A stretch of 26,569 bases of DNA from positions 50,010 to 76,578 of the forward strand of contig DBLQ01000096.1 of NCBI GenBank assembly GCA_002297505.1, written 5' to 3'. The notes under the pieces are model-generated. The model was not told where the DNA came from. It did no database searches and saw nothing but the letters and a program-made list of their open reading frames with translations. Numbering within the stretch: the stretch's first letter is position 1; each line of letters starts with the position of its first letter. Positions 6,724-13,664 of the stretch are shown piece by piece. The DNA is from Flavobacteriales bacterium UBA720. Lineage in GTDB: Bacteria > Bacteroidota > Bacteroidia > Flavobacteriales > Weeksellaceae. The position numbers were made by a program, and so were the translations under genes.

Positions 6724-7056
6724 ATGAGCGACACCATTCTCTGCCCAAAATGCCAATCCGAATTTACCTACGAACAGGATGATCTTCAGGTCTGTTCCCA
6801 ATGCTTTTATGAATGGGATCCTAAGGAGGTTTCCGCAGAAGGCAAGATTTTCGATTCTCTGGGAAAAGAATTGCAAAACGGAGATTCTGTAATTGTGATT
6901 AAGGATTTGCCTGTAAAAGGTGCACCCAAGCCTGTAAAAGCAGGAACCAAGGTGAAAAATATCCGATTAAGACGAGACAGCGACCATAACATCGATTGTA
7001 AAATTGACGGTTTTGGGTCAATGGCTTTGAAGTCCGAATTTGTCAAAAAAGCTTAG
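6724..7056 (+). CDS. yjdM: PhnA/YjdM-family zinc-ribbon protein
   Basis: 110-aa soluble protein with an N-terminal zinc ribbon (CPKC at 7-10 and CSQC at 24-27) followed by an SH3-like PhnA domain (GDSVIVIKDLPVKGAPKPVKAGTKV, DHNIDCKI, then MALKSEFVKK at the end). E. coli YjdM was once called PhnA, but it is not a phosphonoacetate hydrolase and its biochemical role is unknown. Length and all motifs are intact. It is transcribed alone, with a promoter at 6633-6663 and a structured leader. Family call is firm, function is not. Confidence 0.9.
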   Translation: MSDTILCPKCQSEFTYEQDDLQVCSQCFYEWDPKEVSAEGKIFDSLGKELQNGDSVIVIKDLPVKGAPKPVKAGTKVKNIRLRRDSDHNIDCKIDGFGSMALKSEFVKKA

Positions 7057-7144
7057 TTAGCAGATGGCTTTTAGCTGATGGCGATTGGCATTAAATTCAA
7101 GTTTGGAAAAGCAAAAAGCCACAAGCTGCCAGCCAATTAGCCAA
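7057..7144. repeat. Imperfect inverted repeat, possible REP-like intergenic element
   Basis: Directly after the yjdM stop, the left arm TTAGCAGATGGCTTTTAGCT (7057-7076, continuing to about 7090) and the right arm about 7111-7144 are imperfect reverse complements: blocks such as GGC, AGCT, TGGC and TTnGC line up over roughly 34 nt, with a central spacer of about 20 nt. It could act as a terminator-like hairpin for yjdM, but lacks a clean T tract. The rest of the gap (7145-7342) shows nothing I can name apart from TTGTC/GACAA arms near 7188-7206. Confidence 0.35.
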
Positions 7145-7342
7145 ATAAAAAGGAAAAATTTGGCAGGGTAAACTTTCAAAGACTTTGATTGTCCGTCCGT
7201 AGACAAGACTAATTTCCAGTCCCTAAGGCAGAAAGAGAATTAACCAAAAATTTCCTGATGTATTTTCGTTTTTCAAAATTATAAATTTCTGTCGATTCAA
7301 CAAACTGGAAATCTATAAGTTATCCATATTTTATCAACAATT

Positions 7343-8275
7343 TTAGAATTGAAGATAAATTGACCCTTGTAGAAATTGATGAGAATAAACGATTATTGTT
7401 TTATTATTGACAATAATGTTGTTCCTGTAATGCGATCCTGCGAAAAGACTTTCTAACACCCTTGCTTCTATTCCACTTTCAGCCACTCGGATTTGATGTG
7501 GGAAATAATGCCTTTTGGGAAGGCTCAACTGAGATTGTTCTTCTTCCGAAAAAATGTTGACCTCACCCAAAAGTCTGGCGACATAATCATTGTAAGGATT
7601 TTCGTAAGTTTCTTTTGGAGAATCATTTTGGATTAGGCGCCCTTGTTGTAGTACAACAATTTTATCCGCCCACGGCAAAACTTCTTCCAGATTATGCGTG
7701 GAAATAAGGAGACTCATGTTATTCTGACGGACGTAATTGAAAAGCTTCTCGCGCAGCTCAAACTTTCTGGAAAAATCCAGGTTACTGAAAGGCTCATCCA
7801 GCAAAAGCATTTTGGGAAGAATCGCCAAAGCACGGGCAATGGCCACACGCTGCTGCTGGCCGCCGCTCAGATTTTTGGGAATCACTTTTGCAAACTCAGA
7901 AAGCCCGACGATGTCCAGCAGTTCTTCAACTTTTTCTTTTTTTGCATTTAAATTAATGTTGGAAATATATTTCCCCACATTGTCATACACGGTTCCGTAA
8001 GGCATCAAATCATAATTCTGGGCCACAAATTTCATCTGAGATTCGCCCGGAACAAGATTTCCCTTAGGACCCAACAGTTTTTGTCCGTCAAAAATAATAT
8101 CGCCTCTCTGCCAGTCCATCAATCCATAAATCAGGCTCAGCAGTGTAGATTTGCCACAGCCGCTTTCACCAGCCAGCGCGATAATCTGGCCTTCGTCCAC
8201 ACTCAGATTAAGATTTTGAAACAAAGGATTCTCGGCCTGATAATTGAAATACAGATTTTTGACTTCTAACAGCAT
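7343..8275 (-). CDS. ABC transporter ATP-binding protein (orphan)
   Basis: 310-aa ATPase of an ABC transporter. Walker A GESGCGKST (36-44), Q-loop Gln86, signature LSGGQQQR (136-143), Walker B LLLDEP (157-162), D-loop SNLD (164-167) and H-loop His194 are all intact, so it should hydrolyse ATP. The nucleotide-binding domain ends near residue 235; residues 236-310 are a C-terminal tail with short beta-strand-like stretches, reminiscent of the regulatory extension of PotA/FbpC/CysA-type importer ATPases but without a clear TOBE motif. No permease or binding protein is adjacent, so substrate and direction are unknown. It is divergent from the YceI gene across 136 bp with no convincing TAnnTTTG box on either strand. 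Confidence 0.88.
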   Translation of the reverse strand: MLLEVKNLYFNYQAENPLFQNLNLSVDEGQIIALAGESGCGKSTLLSLIYGLMDWQRGDIIFDGQKLLGPKGNLVPGESQMKFVAQNYDLMPYGTVYDNVGKYISNINLNAKKEKVEELLDIVGLSEFAKVIPKNLSGGQQQRVAIARALAILPKMLLLDEPFSNLDFSRKFELREKLFNYVRQNNMSLLISTHNLEEVLPWADKIVVLQQGRLIQNDSPKETYENPYNDYVARLLGEVNIFSEEEQSQLSLPKRHYFPHQIRVAESGIEARVLESLFAGSHYRNNIIVNNKTIIVYSHQFLQGSIYLQF

Positions 8276-8411
8276 TTTCTGAAAATTGTTTTTTGGAGTG
8301 TAATAATTTTATTATTTTAGCAAAGAACGTAAAACTTAGTAATAAATTAAAATTTCAGGCATCTTTCCTTCCGGTAACGAACTTCCTGACGTACAAATTC
8401 CAACGATTGAT

Positions 8412-9071
8412 ATGAAAAAATCAACCATCATCGCAGCTCTTTTAGTAACTTCTGCGTCCATCGCTCTGATTTCCTGCGGCAAGGACAAACCTGTAACCAG
8501 CGAAGCGAATGACGTCCTGACCACTTCCAACGGACAGATCTACGTGGTAGACACCATGAACAGCCGCGCAGAATGGAAGGGTTTCAAAGTCATCAAATCG
8601 GATAATACCAGTCATATCGGTACATTGAAATTCGAAAGTGGCGAGGTAACGGTGAAGGACAACAAGCTGGAAAGCGGTCAGTTTGTGATAGACATGACTT
8701 CTATTGCCAATGAGGATTTGAAAAAAGCAGAAGACAACACGAAACTAATAGGACATCTGAAAAGTGCCGACTTTTTTGAGACAGATAAATTCCCGACCGC
8801 CTCCTATGAAATTACCAGGATCTCCGATGCTCCGGCTGGAAGCGATTACAACACTGTTCTGGACGGCAATCTGACGCTGAAAGGGATTACCAAACCGGAA
8901 ACCTTCAACGCCAACGTTAAGATTAAAGATGGCGAACTGAGTATTGCTACAGAACCCAAAGATATCAACCGCGACGAATTCGGCATTCAGTTTCAAATGC
9001 CTGCCGCCGAAGGTTTGATTAAAAATGAGATCAACGTCCAGATGAAGGTCAAGGCTATCGAAAAGAAATAA
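8412..9071 (+). CDS. YceI-family lipoprotein
   Basis: 219-aa exported protein with a lipoprotein signal: LISC with lipidated Cys22. The mature part is a YceI lipocalin-like barrel (about residues 40-217): VDTMNSRAEWKGFKV, then IGTLKFESGEVTVKDNKL, a HLKSADFFETDKFPTASYEI stretch and the LTLKGITKPETFNANV segment typical of the family. YceI barrels bind polyisoprenoids or other amphiphilic chains; the ligand here is unknown. An Asn/Asp/Ser-rich linker (23-38) joins lipid and barrel. It is a single-gene unit closed by the terminator at 9118-9146, and is another client of Lgt. Confidence 0.92.
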   Translation: MKKSTIIAALLVTSASIALISCGKDKPVTSEANDVLTTSNGQIYVVDTMNSRAEWKGFKVIKSDNTSHIGTLKFESGEVTVKDNKLESGQFVIDMTSIANEDLKKAEDNTKLIGHLKSADFFETDKFPTASYEITRISDAPAGSDYNTVLDGNLTLKGITKPETFNANVKIKDGELSIATEPKDINRDEFGIQFQMPAAEGLIKNEINVQMKVKAIEKK

Positions 9072-9117
9072 AATGCTTACAACGATTGGCATTTCGCCCT
9101 CGCTTAAAATTATTATC

Positions 9118-9146
9118 AATCTGCCTATCATAAAGGCAGATTTTTT
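9118..9146 (+). terminator. Terminator of the YceI gene
   Basis: AATCTGCC (9118-9125) pairs perfectly with GGCAGATT (9135-9142), loop of 9 nt, then T tract to 9146. It occupies the place where the -33 element of the pheS promoter would lie. Confidence 0.85.
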
Positions 9147-9160
9147 AATTTTAAAAATCG

Positions 9161-9168
9161 TATTTTTG
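9161..9168 (+). promoter_or_regulatory. -7 box of pheS
   Basis: TATTTTTG, 23 nt before the pheS ATG. No TTG at the -33 distance; that stretch is the 3' arm and T tract of the upstream terminator. Confidence 0.5.
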
Positions 9169-9191
9169 CACTCTATAATTTATTATAAGCA

Positions 9192-10202
9192 ATGCTAGAG
9201 AAAATTGATGACCTGCTGACCGAAGTACAAAATTTCCAATCGTCTTCCAAAGACGAGATTGAACAGTTCCGTATCCGATTCAACGGAAAAAAGGGAATAA
9301 TGACTGATTTTTATGACTTTCTGAAGCAAGTTCCGAACGATCAGAAAAAGGAAGCAGGCCAGAAAATCAATACTCTGAAAGTTGCAGTCAACGAAAAGCT
9401 GGAGGCGCTGAAAAGTGCATCCGAAAGTACGCTGATCCTTGAAAAAGAAGATTTGACGAGACCTGCATTTCCTTTGGAATTAGGATCCCGGCATCCGATT
9501 AATCTGGTAAAAAACAAGATTATCGACATCTTTAAATCCATTGGTTTTGCGGTAGCAGACGGCCCGGAAATAGAAGATGACTGGCACAACTTCACCGCTC
9601 TGAATCTTCCGGAATACCACCCTGCAAGAGATATGCAGGATACATTTTTCATTGAGCAAAATCCGGATGTGCTGCTGAGAACGCACACATCTTCCGTACA
9701 GATCCGTTACATGGAAGAAAACGAGCCACCTATGAGAATCCTTGCGCCTGGAAGAGTCTTCCGTAACGAAGCGGTTTCTTCCCGTTCGCACTGTATCTTT
9801 CATCAGATCGAGGGACTTTATATCGATGAAAATGTAAGCTTTGCAGATCTGAAACAGACGATACAGTTTTTTACAACGGAACTGTTTGGCAAGTCCAAGA
9901 TCAGGATGAGACCGTCCTATTTCCCATTCACAGAGCCCAGCGCAGAAGTGGATGTTTACTGGGGACTGAACTCGGAGACCGATTACAGAATCACAAAAGG
10001 AACGGGCTGGCTGGAGATTATGGGCTGTGGTATGGTAGATCCTGCTGTGCTTAAAAATGTTAACATTGATCCGGATAAATTCTCGGGTTACGCCTTCGGG
10101 ATGGGAATTGAGCGAATTGTAATGTTACTGTACCAAATGAGTGATATCCGGATGTTCTTTGAAAATGACATCAGAATGCTGGAACAGTTTAAAACACTCT
10201 AA
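9192..10202 (+). CDS. pheS: Phenylalanine--tRNA ligase alpha subunit
   Basis: 336-aa catalytic subunit of the alpha2-beta2 PheRS, which activates phenylalanine and charges tRNA-Phe. Residues 1-85 are the tRNA-binding coiled coil; the class II core follows: YHPARDMQDTFF (142-153), motif 2 GRVFRNEAVSSRSHCIFHQIEGLYID starting at 187 (HQIEG at 204-208), and motif 3 with GYAFGMGIERIVMLLYQ near 304-320. Length is normal and nothing is missing. pheT does not follow; a terminator comes directly after, so the two subunit genes are unlinked here, as in many Bacteroidetes. Confidence 0.97.
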   Translation: MLEKIDDLLTEVQNFQSSSKDEIEQFRIRFNGKKGIMTDFYDFLKQVPNDQKKEAGQKINTLKVAVNEKLEALKSASESTLILEKEDLTRPAFPLELGSRHPINLVKNKIIDIFKSIGFAVADGPEIEDDWHNFTALNLPEYHPARDMQDTFFIEQNPDVLLRTHTSSVQIRYMEENEPPMRILAPGRVFRNEAVSSRSHCIFHQIEGLYIDENVSFADLKQTIQFFTTELFGKSKIRMRPSYFPFTEPSAEVDVYWGLNSETDYRITKGTGWLEIMGCGMVDPAVLKNVNIDPDKFSGYAFGMGIERIVMLLYQMSDIRMFFENDIRMLEQFKTL

Positions 10203-10232
10203 ATAGTATTATACATCACATAATAAAATTTG

Positions 10233-10264
10233 AATCCTGTCAGTCATAATTGCCAGGATTTTTC
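10233..10264 (+). terminator. Terminator of pheS
   Basis: AATCCTG (10233-10239) pairs with CAGGATT (10254-10260) over a 14-nt loop, followed by a T-rich tract. Confidence 0.75.
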
Positions 10265-10347
10265 TTTATATTTATATAAAGTTTTGATAAATTATTAATT
10301 AAAATCAGAACTCAAACGTAATGTAATATTTAAATTAAATATTTCTA

Positions 10348-10372
10348 AATTTCACATTATTTTTGTGAAATT
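10348..10372 (+). promoter_or_regulatory. -7 box inside a perfect inverted repeat, upstream of the histidine kinase
   Basis: TATTTTTG at 10358-10365 is the -7 box. It sits between AATTTCAC (10348-10355) and GTGAAATT (10365-10372), perfect 8-bp arms, so a dimeric protein could occlude the promoter. Upstream at about 10325-10343 the DNA is a nearly palindromic A/T run. The ATG follows at 10405. Confidence 0.5.
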
Positions 10373-10404
10373 ACAAATCGCCTAAAAACTAAAAACACAA
10401 ACTT

Positions 10405-12150
10405 ATGGCCCAAAGCATTTCCACGCCTTTCAGAGAGAACTTTCGCAAAAGAAAAATCGTCCACTATTTCCTGATCATCTGCATTCTTCTGATTCAGGTC
10501 ACTTTAGCCGCCTACTTTTACAATGAATTTCGAAGCAAAGAAAATCTGGCGTTCATCCAGGGCCAGCTGAAGGATATTCATGCTGTGGAGAAGCTAACAG
10601 ATGATTCCAAGGTAGAGCTACTGGCCTCACAGGATTATTTTCAGAAATACCTGATCACGAATGACAAAAATTATCTCAACCACTATTTCACTTCTGTCGA
10701 CAAGCTGACTAAAAACCTGGACAGCATCAACACCTATAAATATCCGAGGCTGCAGATGATTACTTTGCCGCTGAAACGAGACTCCTCGGAACTGAAAAAA
10801 TTTAAGATCCTGGCAGATTCTGTACACCAGTATTCTTCAGCATCCACATTTAAATTCAGGGAAGATCAGGCCCCGGTATTCAAAAAATTTGATCTCAGCA
10901 ATTACAATTACAACAAATTTGACATCGAGACCAAAACAGTTTCTGATACTGTAAAGAAAAAAGGACTCTTCGGAAGGCTTGGCGATGCGATCTCCGGAAA
11001 GATGGATGTTCAAAAGGAAAATACCATCATCACCATTAAAAACGGAGGACCGTCTACGTCGGAAAAGATCAAGTCTGATATGGACAGCATCGTGAAGACC
11101 ATCAATAACCATTACACGCGCGAGGTACAGCGACTTCAGGTGAATGTCACCAAAAACAAGGACAGCAACGGCAGATTCTACAAAAGTTTTAATAATCTTC
11201 TGATTTACAGCAATGATCTGATGAACATCTACACGGCCGCCATCAGCGAGTCCAAAGATGAATTAGAAAAACAATACGAAAAACAAACCTCCAAGGACAA
11301 CGAAACCCGAAGCCATCTTGTCCTGGGTGCTATGATCCTGATGTTCATCGTATCAGTTCTGATCATGTTCCTCACCAGGATTGCATTTCTGTATGAAAAG
11401 AGACTTAAGGAAGCCAATGTCCAGATCAATGAAAATCTTAATTTTAAAAACAGGATCCTAGGGATGGTAAGTCATGAGATGCGCTCACCCCTGAAGATCA
11501 TCGGGCTTTTCATCAACAGGATCAGCAAAAAAACGGAAGACGCGAGCATCAAGGAATACCTGAAATCCATAAGCTTCACCAACAATTCGATCCTGATTCA
11601 GGCCAATCAGATCCTGGAATACACGAAGAATCAGCATAAGAAAAACCAGCTGGTACCGTCTAATTTCAATCTTTATAATGAGATCACTTCCATTCTGACC
11701 TCAGTAGAACCATTTATCGAAACCAGAAACAATACATTTTCCATTCAGAATACCATCAATCCCGCGCTGGAAGTCTATTCCGACAATGCCAAAATCCATC
11801 AGATCTTCATGAACATTCTTGGGAATGCCAACAAGTTCACGGAAAACGGTATTATTAAAGTAGAAACAAGAACGGAAGCCAATGGCAGCGAGAAAGTCAC
11901 CTTAATCACCTCAATCAGTGACACGGGAAGCGGGATTTCCAAATCTGATCTGGAGAAAATCTTTGAGCCTTATTATCAGGGCGTACTTTCGGAAGATGTA
12001 GAAAATCTGGGCGCCGGCCTGGGTCTCAGCCTCTGCAAGGAAATCGTGGAACTGTACGATGGCGAGATCACAGTCGAAAGCGAGCTTCGGCATGGCACTA
12101 CCGTTCATTTCAGAATTAATCTAGACCTTCATCAACATGGAACAAAATAA
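10405..12150 (+). CDS. Membrane sensor histidine kinase
   Basis: 581-aa two-component sensor. Membrane helices at about 19-38 and 305-328 enclose a large extracytoplasmic sensor region of about 265 residues with helical, charged stretches (a four-helix or CHASE3-like fold is possible; I do not recognise it). The kinase core has the H-box SHEMRSPLK with phospho-acceptor His357, N-box NILGNANKFT (470-479), G1 DTGSGIS (506-512) and G2 GAGLGLSL (536-543). It ends 14 nt inside the following response regulator gene, so the two are translated together. Phospho-transfer to that LuxR-type regulator is expected. The signal is unknown. Confidence 0.9.
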   Translation: MAQSISTPFRENFRKRKIVHYFLIICILLIQVTLAAYFYNEFRSKENLAFIQGQLKDIHAVEKLTDDSKVELLASQDYFQKYLITNDKNYLNHYFTSVDKLTKNLDSINTYKYPRLQMITLPLKRDSSELKKFKILADSVHQYSSASTFKFREDQAPVFKKFDLSNYNYNKFDIETKTVSDTVKKKGLFGRLGDAISGKMDVQKENTIITIKNGGPSTSEKIKSDMDSIVKTINNHYTREVQRLQVNVTKNKDSNGRFYKSFNNLLIYSNDLMNIYTAAISESKDELEKQYEKQTSKDNETRSHLVLGAMILMFIVSVLIMFLTRIAFLYEKRLKEANVQINENLNFKNRILGMVSHEMRSPLKIIGLFINRISKKTEDASIKEYLKSISFTNNSILIQANQILEYTKNQHKKNQLVPSNFNLYNEITSILTSVEPFIETRNNTFSIQNTINPALEVYSDNAKIHQIFMNILGNANKFTENGIIKVETRTEANGSEKVTLITSISDTGSGISKSDLEKIFEPYYQGVLSEDVENLGAGLGLSLCKEIVELYDGEITVESELRHGTTVHFRINLDLHQHGTK

Positions 12151-12778
12151 GCCAACCACTTTTCTACTGGCAGACGATCACAGTCTTATCAGACAGGGAC
12201 TGGTATTTATGATCGAGGAAATTGGTCTGGGTGCTGAGATCATACAAGCCGGCAATCTGGCCCAGCTTCTTGAGGCTGTAGAAAACAATGACATTGATAT
12301 CGCAATTATCGACGCCCATTTTCCGGACGGCAACAGCCTTTCTGTGATTGCTGACATCAAGCTGCTGAGACCAGAGATGCGGATTTTGATCTTCACAGGA
12401 ATCGATGAGGAGATCAATACGCTCAAATTCATCAACGCAGGTGCCAACGGCTTTCTCAGCAAGATGAGCGAAGAGGAGGAAATCAAAATGGCCATTATGC
12501 GCATGTGCACGCACGGCCAGTATCTTTCCTCCGTTACTCAAAATTTGCTATTGAATTCAATGCAAAATCCGAAACTCGCAAACCCTCTGGAGAGTCTTTC
12601 GGAACGCGAGCTGGAAATTGCGGAAATGTACGCCCAGGGCCTGGGCAATCTGGAAATTGCGAATCGCCTTAACCTCAAACAAAATACGGTGAGCACCATC
12701 AAAAAAAGAGTCTTCGATAAGCTAAAAGTAGAAAATATCGTCGAACTTTCGGAATTGATGAAAAATCATCTGCTTTAA
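12137..12778 (+). CDS. NarL/LuxR-family response regulator
   Basis: 213-aa DNA-binding partner of the upstream kinase. Receiver domain at about 7-125: acidic pair Asp13-Asp14 in LADDHSLIRQG, phospho-acceptor Asp59 in IIDAHFPDG, Thr87, and Lys109 in GFLSKM. The LuxR-type helix-turn-helix at about 148-206 reads LSERELEIAEMYAQGLGNLE then IANRLNLKQNTVSTIKKRVF. Both domains are complete. The ATG overlaps the kinase gene by 14 nt. No gene follows in the operon; the next 545 bp contain a candidate binding site (12819-12840) and a small transcription unit that are natural first candidates for its target. Confidence 0.93.
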   Translation: MEQNKPTTFLLADDHSLIRQGLVFMIEEIGLGAEIIQAGNLAQLLEAVENNDIDIAIIDAHFPDGNSLSVIADIKLLRPEMRILIFTGIDEEINTLKFINAGANGFLSKMSEEEEIKMAIMRMCTHGQYLSSVTQNLLLNSMQNPKLANPLESLSERELEIAEMYAQGLGNLEIANRLNLKQNTVSTIKKRVFDKLKVENIVELSELMKNHLL

Positions 12779-12818
12779 GTTCTGCTGCCAGTTACACCAT
12801 TCTTTTTCCTATCCAAAA

Positions 12819-12840
12819 TTTGTAGAAAAACTTCTACAAA
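12819..12840. promoter_or_regulatory. Perfect 9-bp inverted repeat, candidate operator
   Basis: TTTGTAGAA (12819-12827), AAAC, TTCTACAAA (12832-12840). No T tract follows on either strand, so it is a poor terminator for the response regulator gene. It lies about 65-90 bp upstream of the predicted start of the small transcript, a normal place for an activator such as a LuxR-type regulator. Both readings are inference. Confidence 0.4.
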
Positions 12841-12867
12841 GCTCTCGACATACTTCTAAGCAATTGA

Positions 12868-12900
12868 TTTGCATACAATAGCGGTTTAAAGATATTTTTG
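12868..12900 (+). promoter_or_regulatory. Strong flavobacterial promoter of a small transcription unit
   Basis: TTTG at 12868-12871, 21-nt spacer, TATTTTTG at 12893-12900: the best full match to the consensus in the window. Transcription should begin near 12907, with no annotated gene downstream until 13324. Confidence 0.65.
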
Positions 12901-13019
12901 TATCAGTAAAAAGTCGATAATCATAATCAAAAAAATTGCGAATAATTGATTTGATGATTAAAAGACCGATTCTGAAAGCACACACCAAATGACCTATTGT
13001 TGAAGTAAGAACTCAACCA

Positions 13020-13166
13020 ATGATGAAAAAAATTAAAAACACAGATGAAGAAAATGTTTGCACAGATTCTTTAAACACAATGATGATTCAAGGTATGCAT
13101 CTTACAGGGCTGCAAAGCTCTGTAAGCCGTACCGAGATTAGGAAGGCAAAAACACAACTGAAATAA
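13020..13166 (+). CDS. Hypothetical 48-aa peptide
   Basis: The ORF begins with tandem ATG codons (13020 and 13023) and ends with TAA at 13164-13166. The product is charged and hydrophilic, with several Lys and Arg (KKIK near the start, RKAKTQLK at the end) and one Cys at residue 14; no signal peptide, membrane helix or double-Gly leader motif is visible. An open frame of this length could arise by chance, and its second half coincides with the hairpin at 13092-13133. What favours it is position: it fills the middle of a unit with its own promoter and terminator. No function is suggested by the sequence. Confidence 0.35.
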   Translation: MMKKIKNTDEENVCTDSLNTMMIQGMHLTGLQSSVSRTEIRKAKTQLK

Positions 13167-13198
13167 AAAAACACAAATCATTTATTTAACCCAACCTT

Positions 13199-13228
13199 AA
13201 TCCTGCAGATCTTCTGCAGGATTTTTTT
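13199..13228 (+). terminator. Terminator of the small transcription unit
   Basis: AATCCTGCAG (13199-13208) and CTGCAGGATT (13214-13223) form a perfect 10-bp stem with loop ATCTT, followed by a T tract to 13228. It is one of the strongest terminators in the window although no conventional gene lies just upstream. Confidence 0.88.
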
Positions 13229-13280
13229 GTCCTTTAGTACGAAAATATCCTAGATCAATTCTCTAATGTCTGGCTTTGTA

Positions 13281-13288
13281 TAATTTTG
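13281..13288 (+). promoter_or_regulatory. -7 box of the GNAT/FMN reductase/YjdI/OsmC operon
   Basis: TAATTTTG, 35 nt before the ATG at 13324 and downstream of the terminator at 13199-13228. No clear -33 TTG. Confidence 0.45.
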
Positions 13289-13323
13289 AAATCAAATAAT
13301 GATTAACTTTAAAATAAAAAATT

Positions 13324-13641
13324 ATGAAACCAGAATTCGAAAATATTCCACTCGTAAAAAACGAAACCAAAAAGCGATTTGAAATAGAAGTTAACGGCCA
13401 TTTTGCCTTTATCAATTACGGCGAAAGAGAGCATCAGATTGCGTTGGTCCACACGGAAGCAGAACCCGAACTGGCAGGAACGGGAGCAGCAGCGGCTGTA
13501 GTGGAAAAAACTCTAGAATTCATTAAGGAAAGCGGTAAAAAACTACTTCCCTTCTGTCCTTATGTTTTTGCATACATCAAAAAACATCCGGAGTGGAAAG
13601 CCATTGTGGATGAGAGATTCGGTGGCTACGATCAACTATAA
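13324..13641 (+). CDS. Short GNAT-type N-acetyltransferase (YjdJ-like, COG2388)
   Basis: 105-aa protein of the minimal GNAT family (PF14542). Pattern: FEIEVNGHFAFINYGEREHQIALVHTEAEPEL, then the acetyl-CoA pyrophosphate loop AGTGAAAAVVEKTLEFI (residues about 52-68) and LLPFCPYVFAYIKKHPEW, the usual family ending with a Cys-Pro. Substrate is unknown for the whole family. It is the first of five closely packed genes and has a paralogue as the last gene of the same operon. E. coli yjdJ, a relative, is next to yjdI; the same partnership is seen here. Confidence 0.88.
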   Translation: MKPEFENIPLVKNETKKRFEIEVNGHFAFINYGEREHQIALVHTEAEPELAGTGAAAAVVEKTLEFIKESGKKLLPFCPYVFAYIKKHPEWKAIVDERFGGYDQL

Positions 13642-13664
13642 TATCAATCTTAAATTATAAAACT

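Larger units (their letters stand above)
12907..13228 (+). ncRNA. Candidate small RNA or peptide mRNA, about 320 nt
   Basis: The stretch between the promoter at 12868-12900 and the terminator at 13199-13228 forms a complete transcription unit of about 320 nt. It holds a 12-codon ORF (12954-12992), a 48-codon ORF (13020-13166), and inside the latter a marked hairpin: CTTACAGGGCT (13101-13111) and AGCTCTGTAAG (13116-13126) pair over 11 bp, one of them G-U, closed by a GCAA (GNRA) tetraloop. A lower stem GGTATG (13092-13097) with CGTACC (13128-13133) extends it. I do not recognise tmRNA, RNase P RNA, SRP RNA or 6S RNA here. Whether the product is RNA, peptide or both is open. Confidence 0.45.

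Noticed and set aside
12907..13228. Known housekeeping RNAs (tmRNA, RNase P RNA, SRP RNA, 6S RNA)
   Set aside because: None of their conserved sequence blocks could be found by eye in this stretch.
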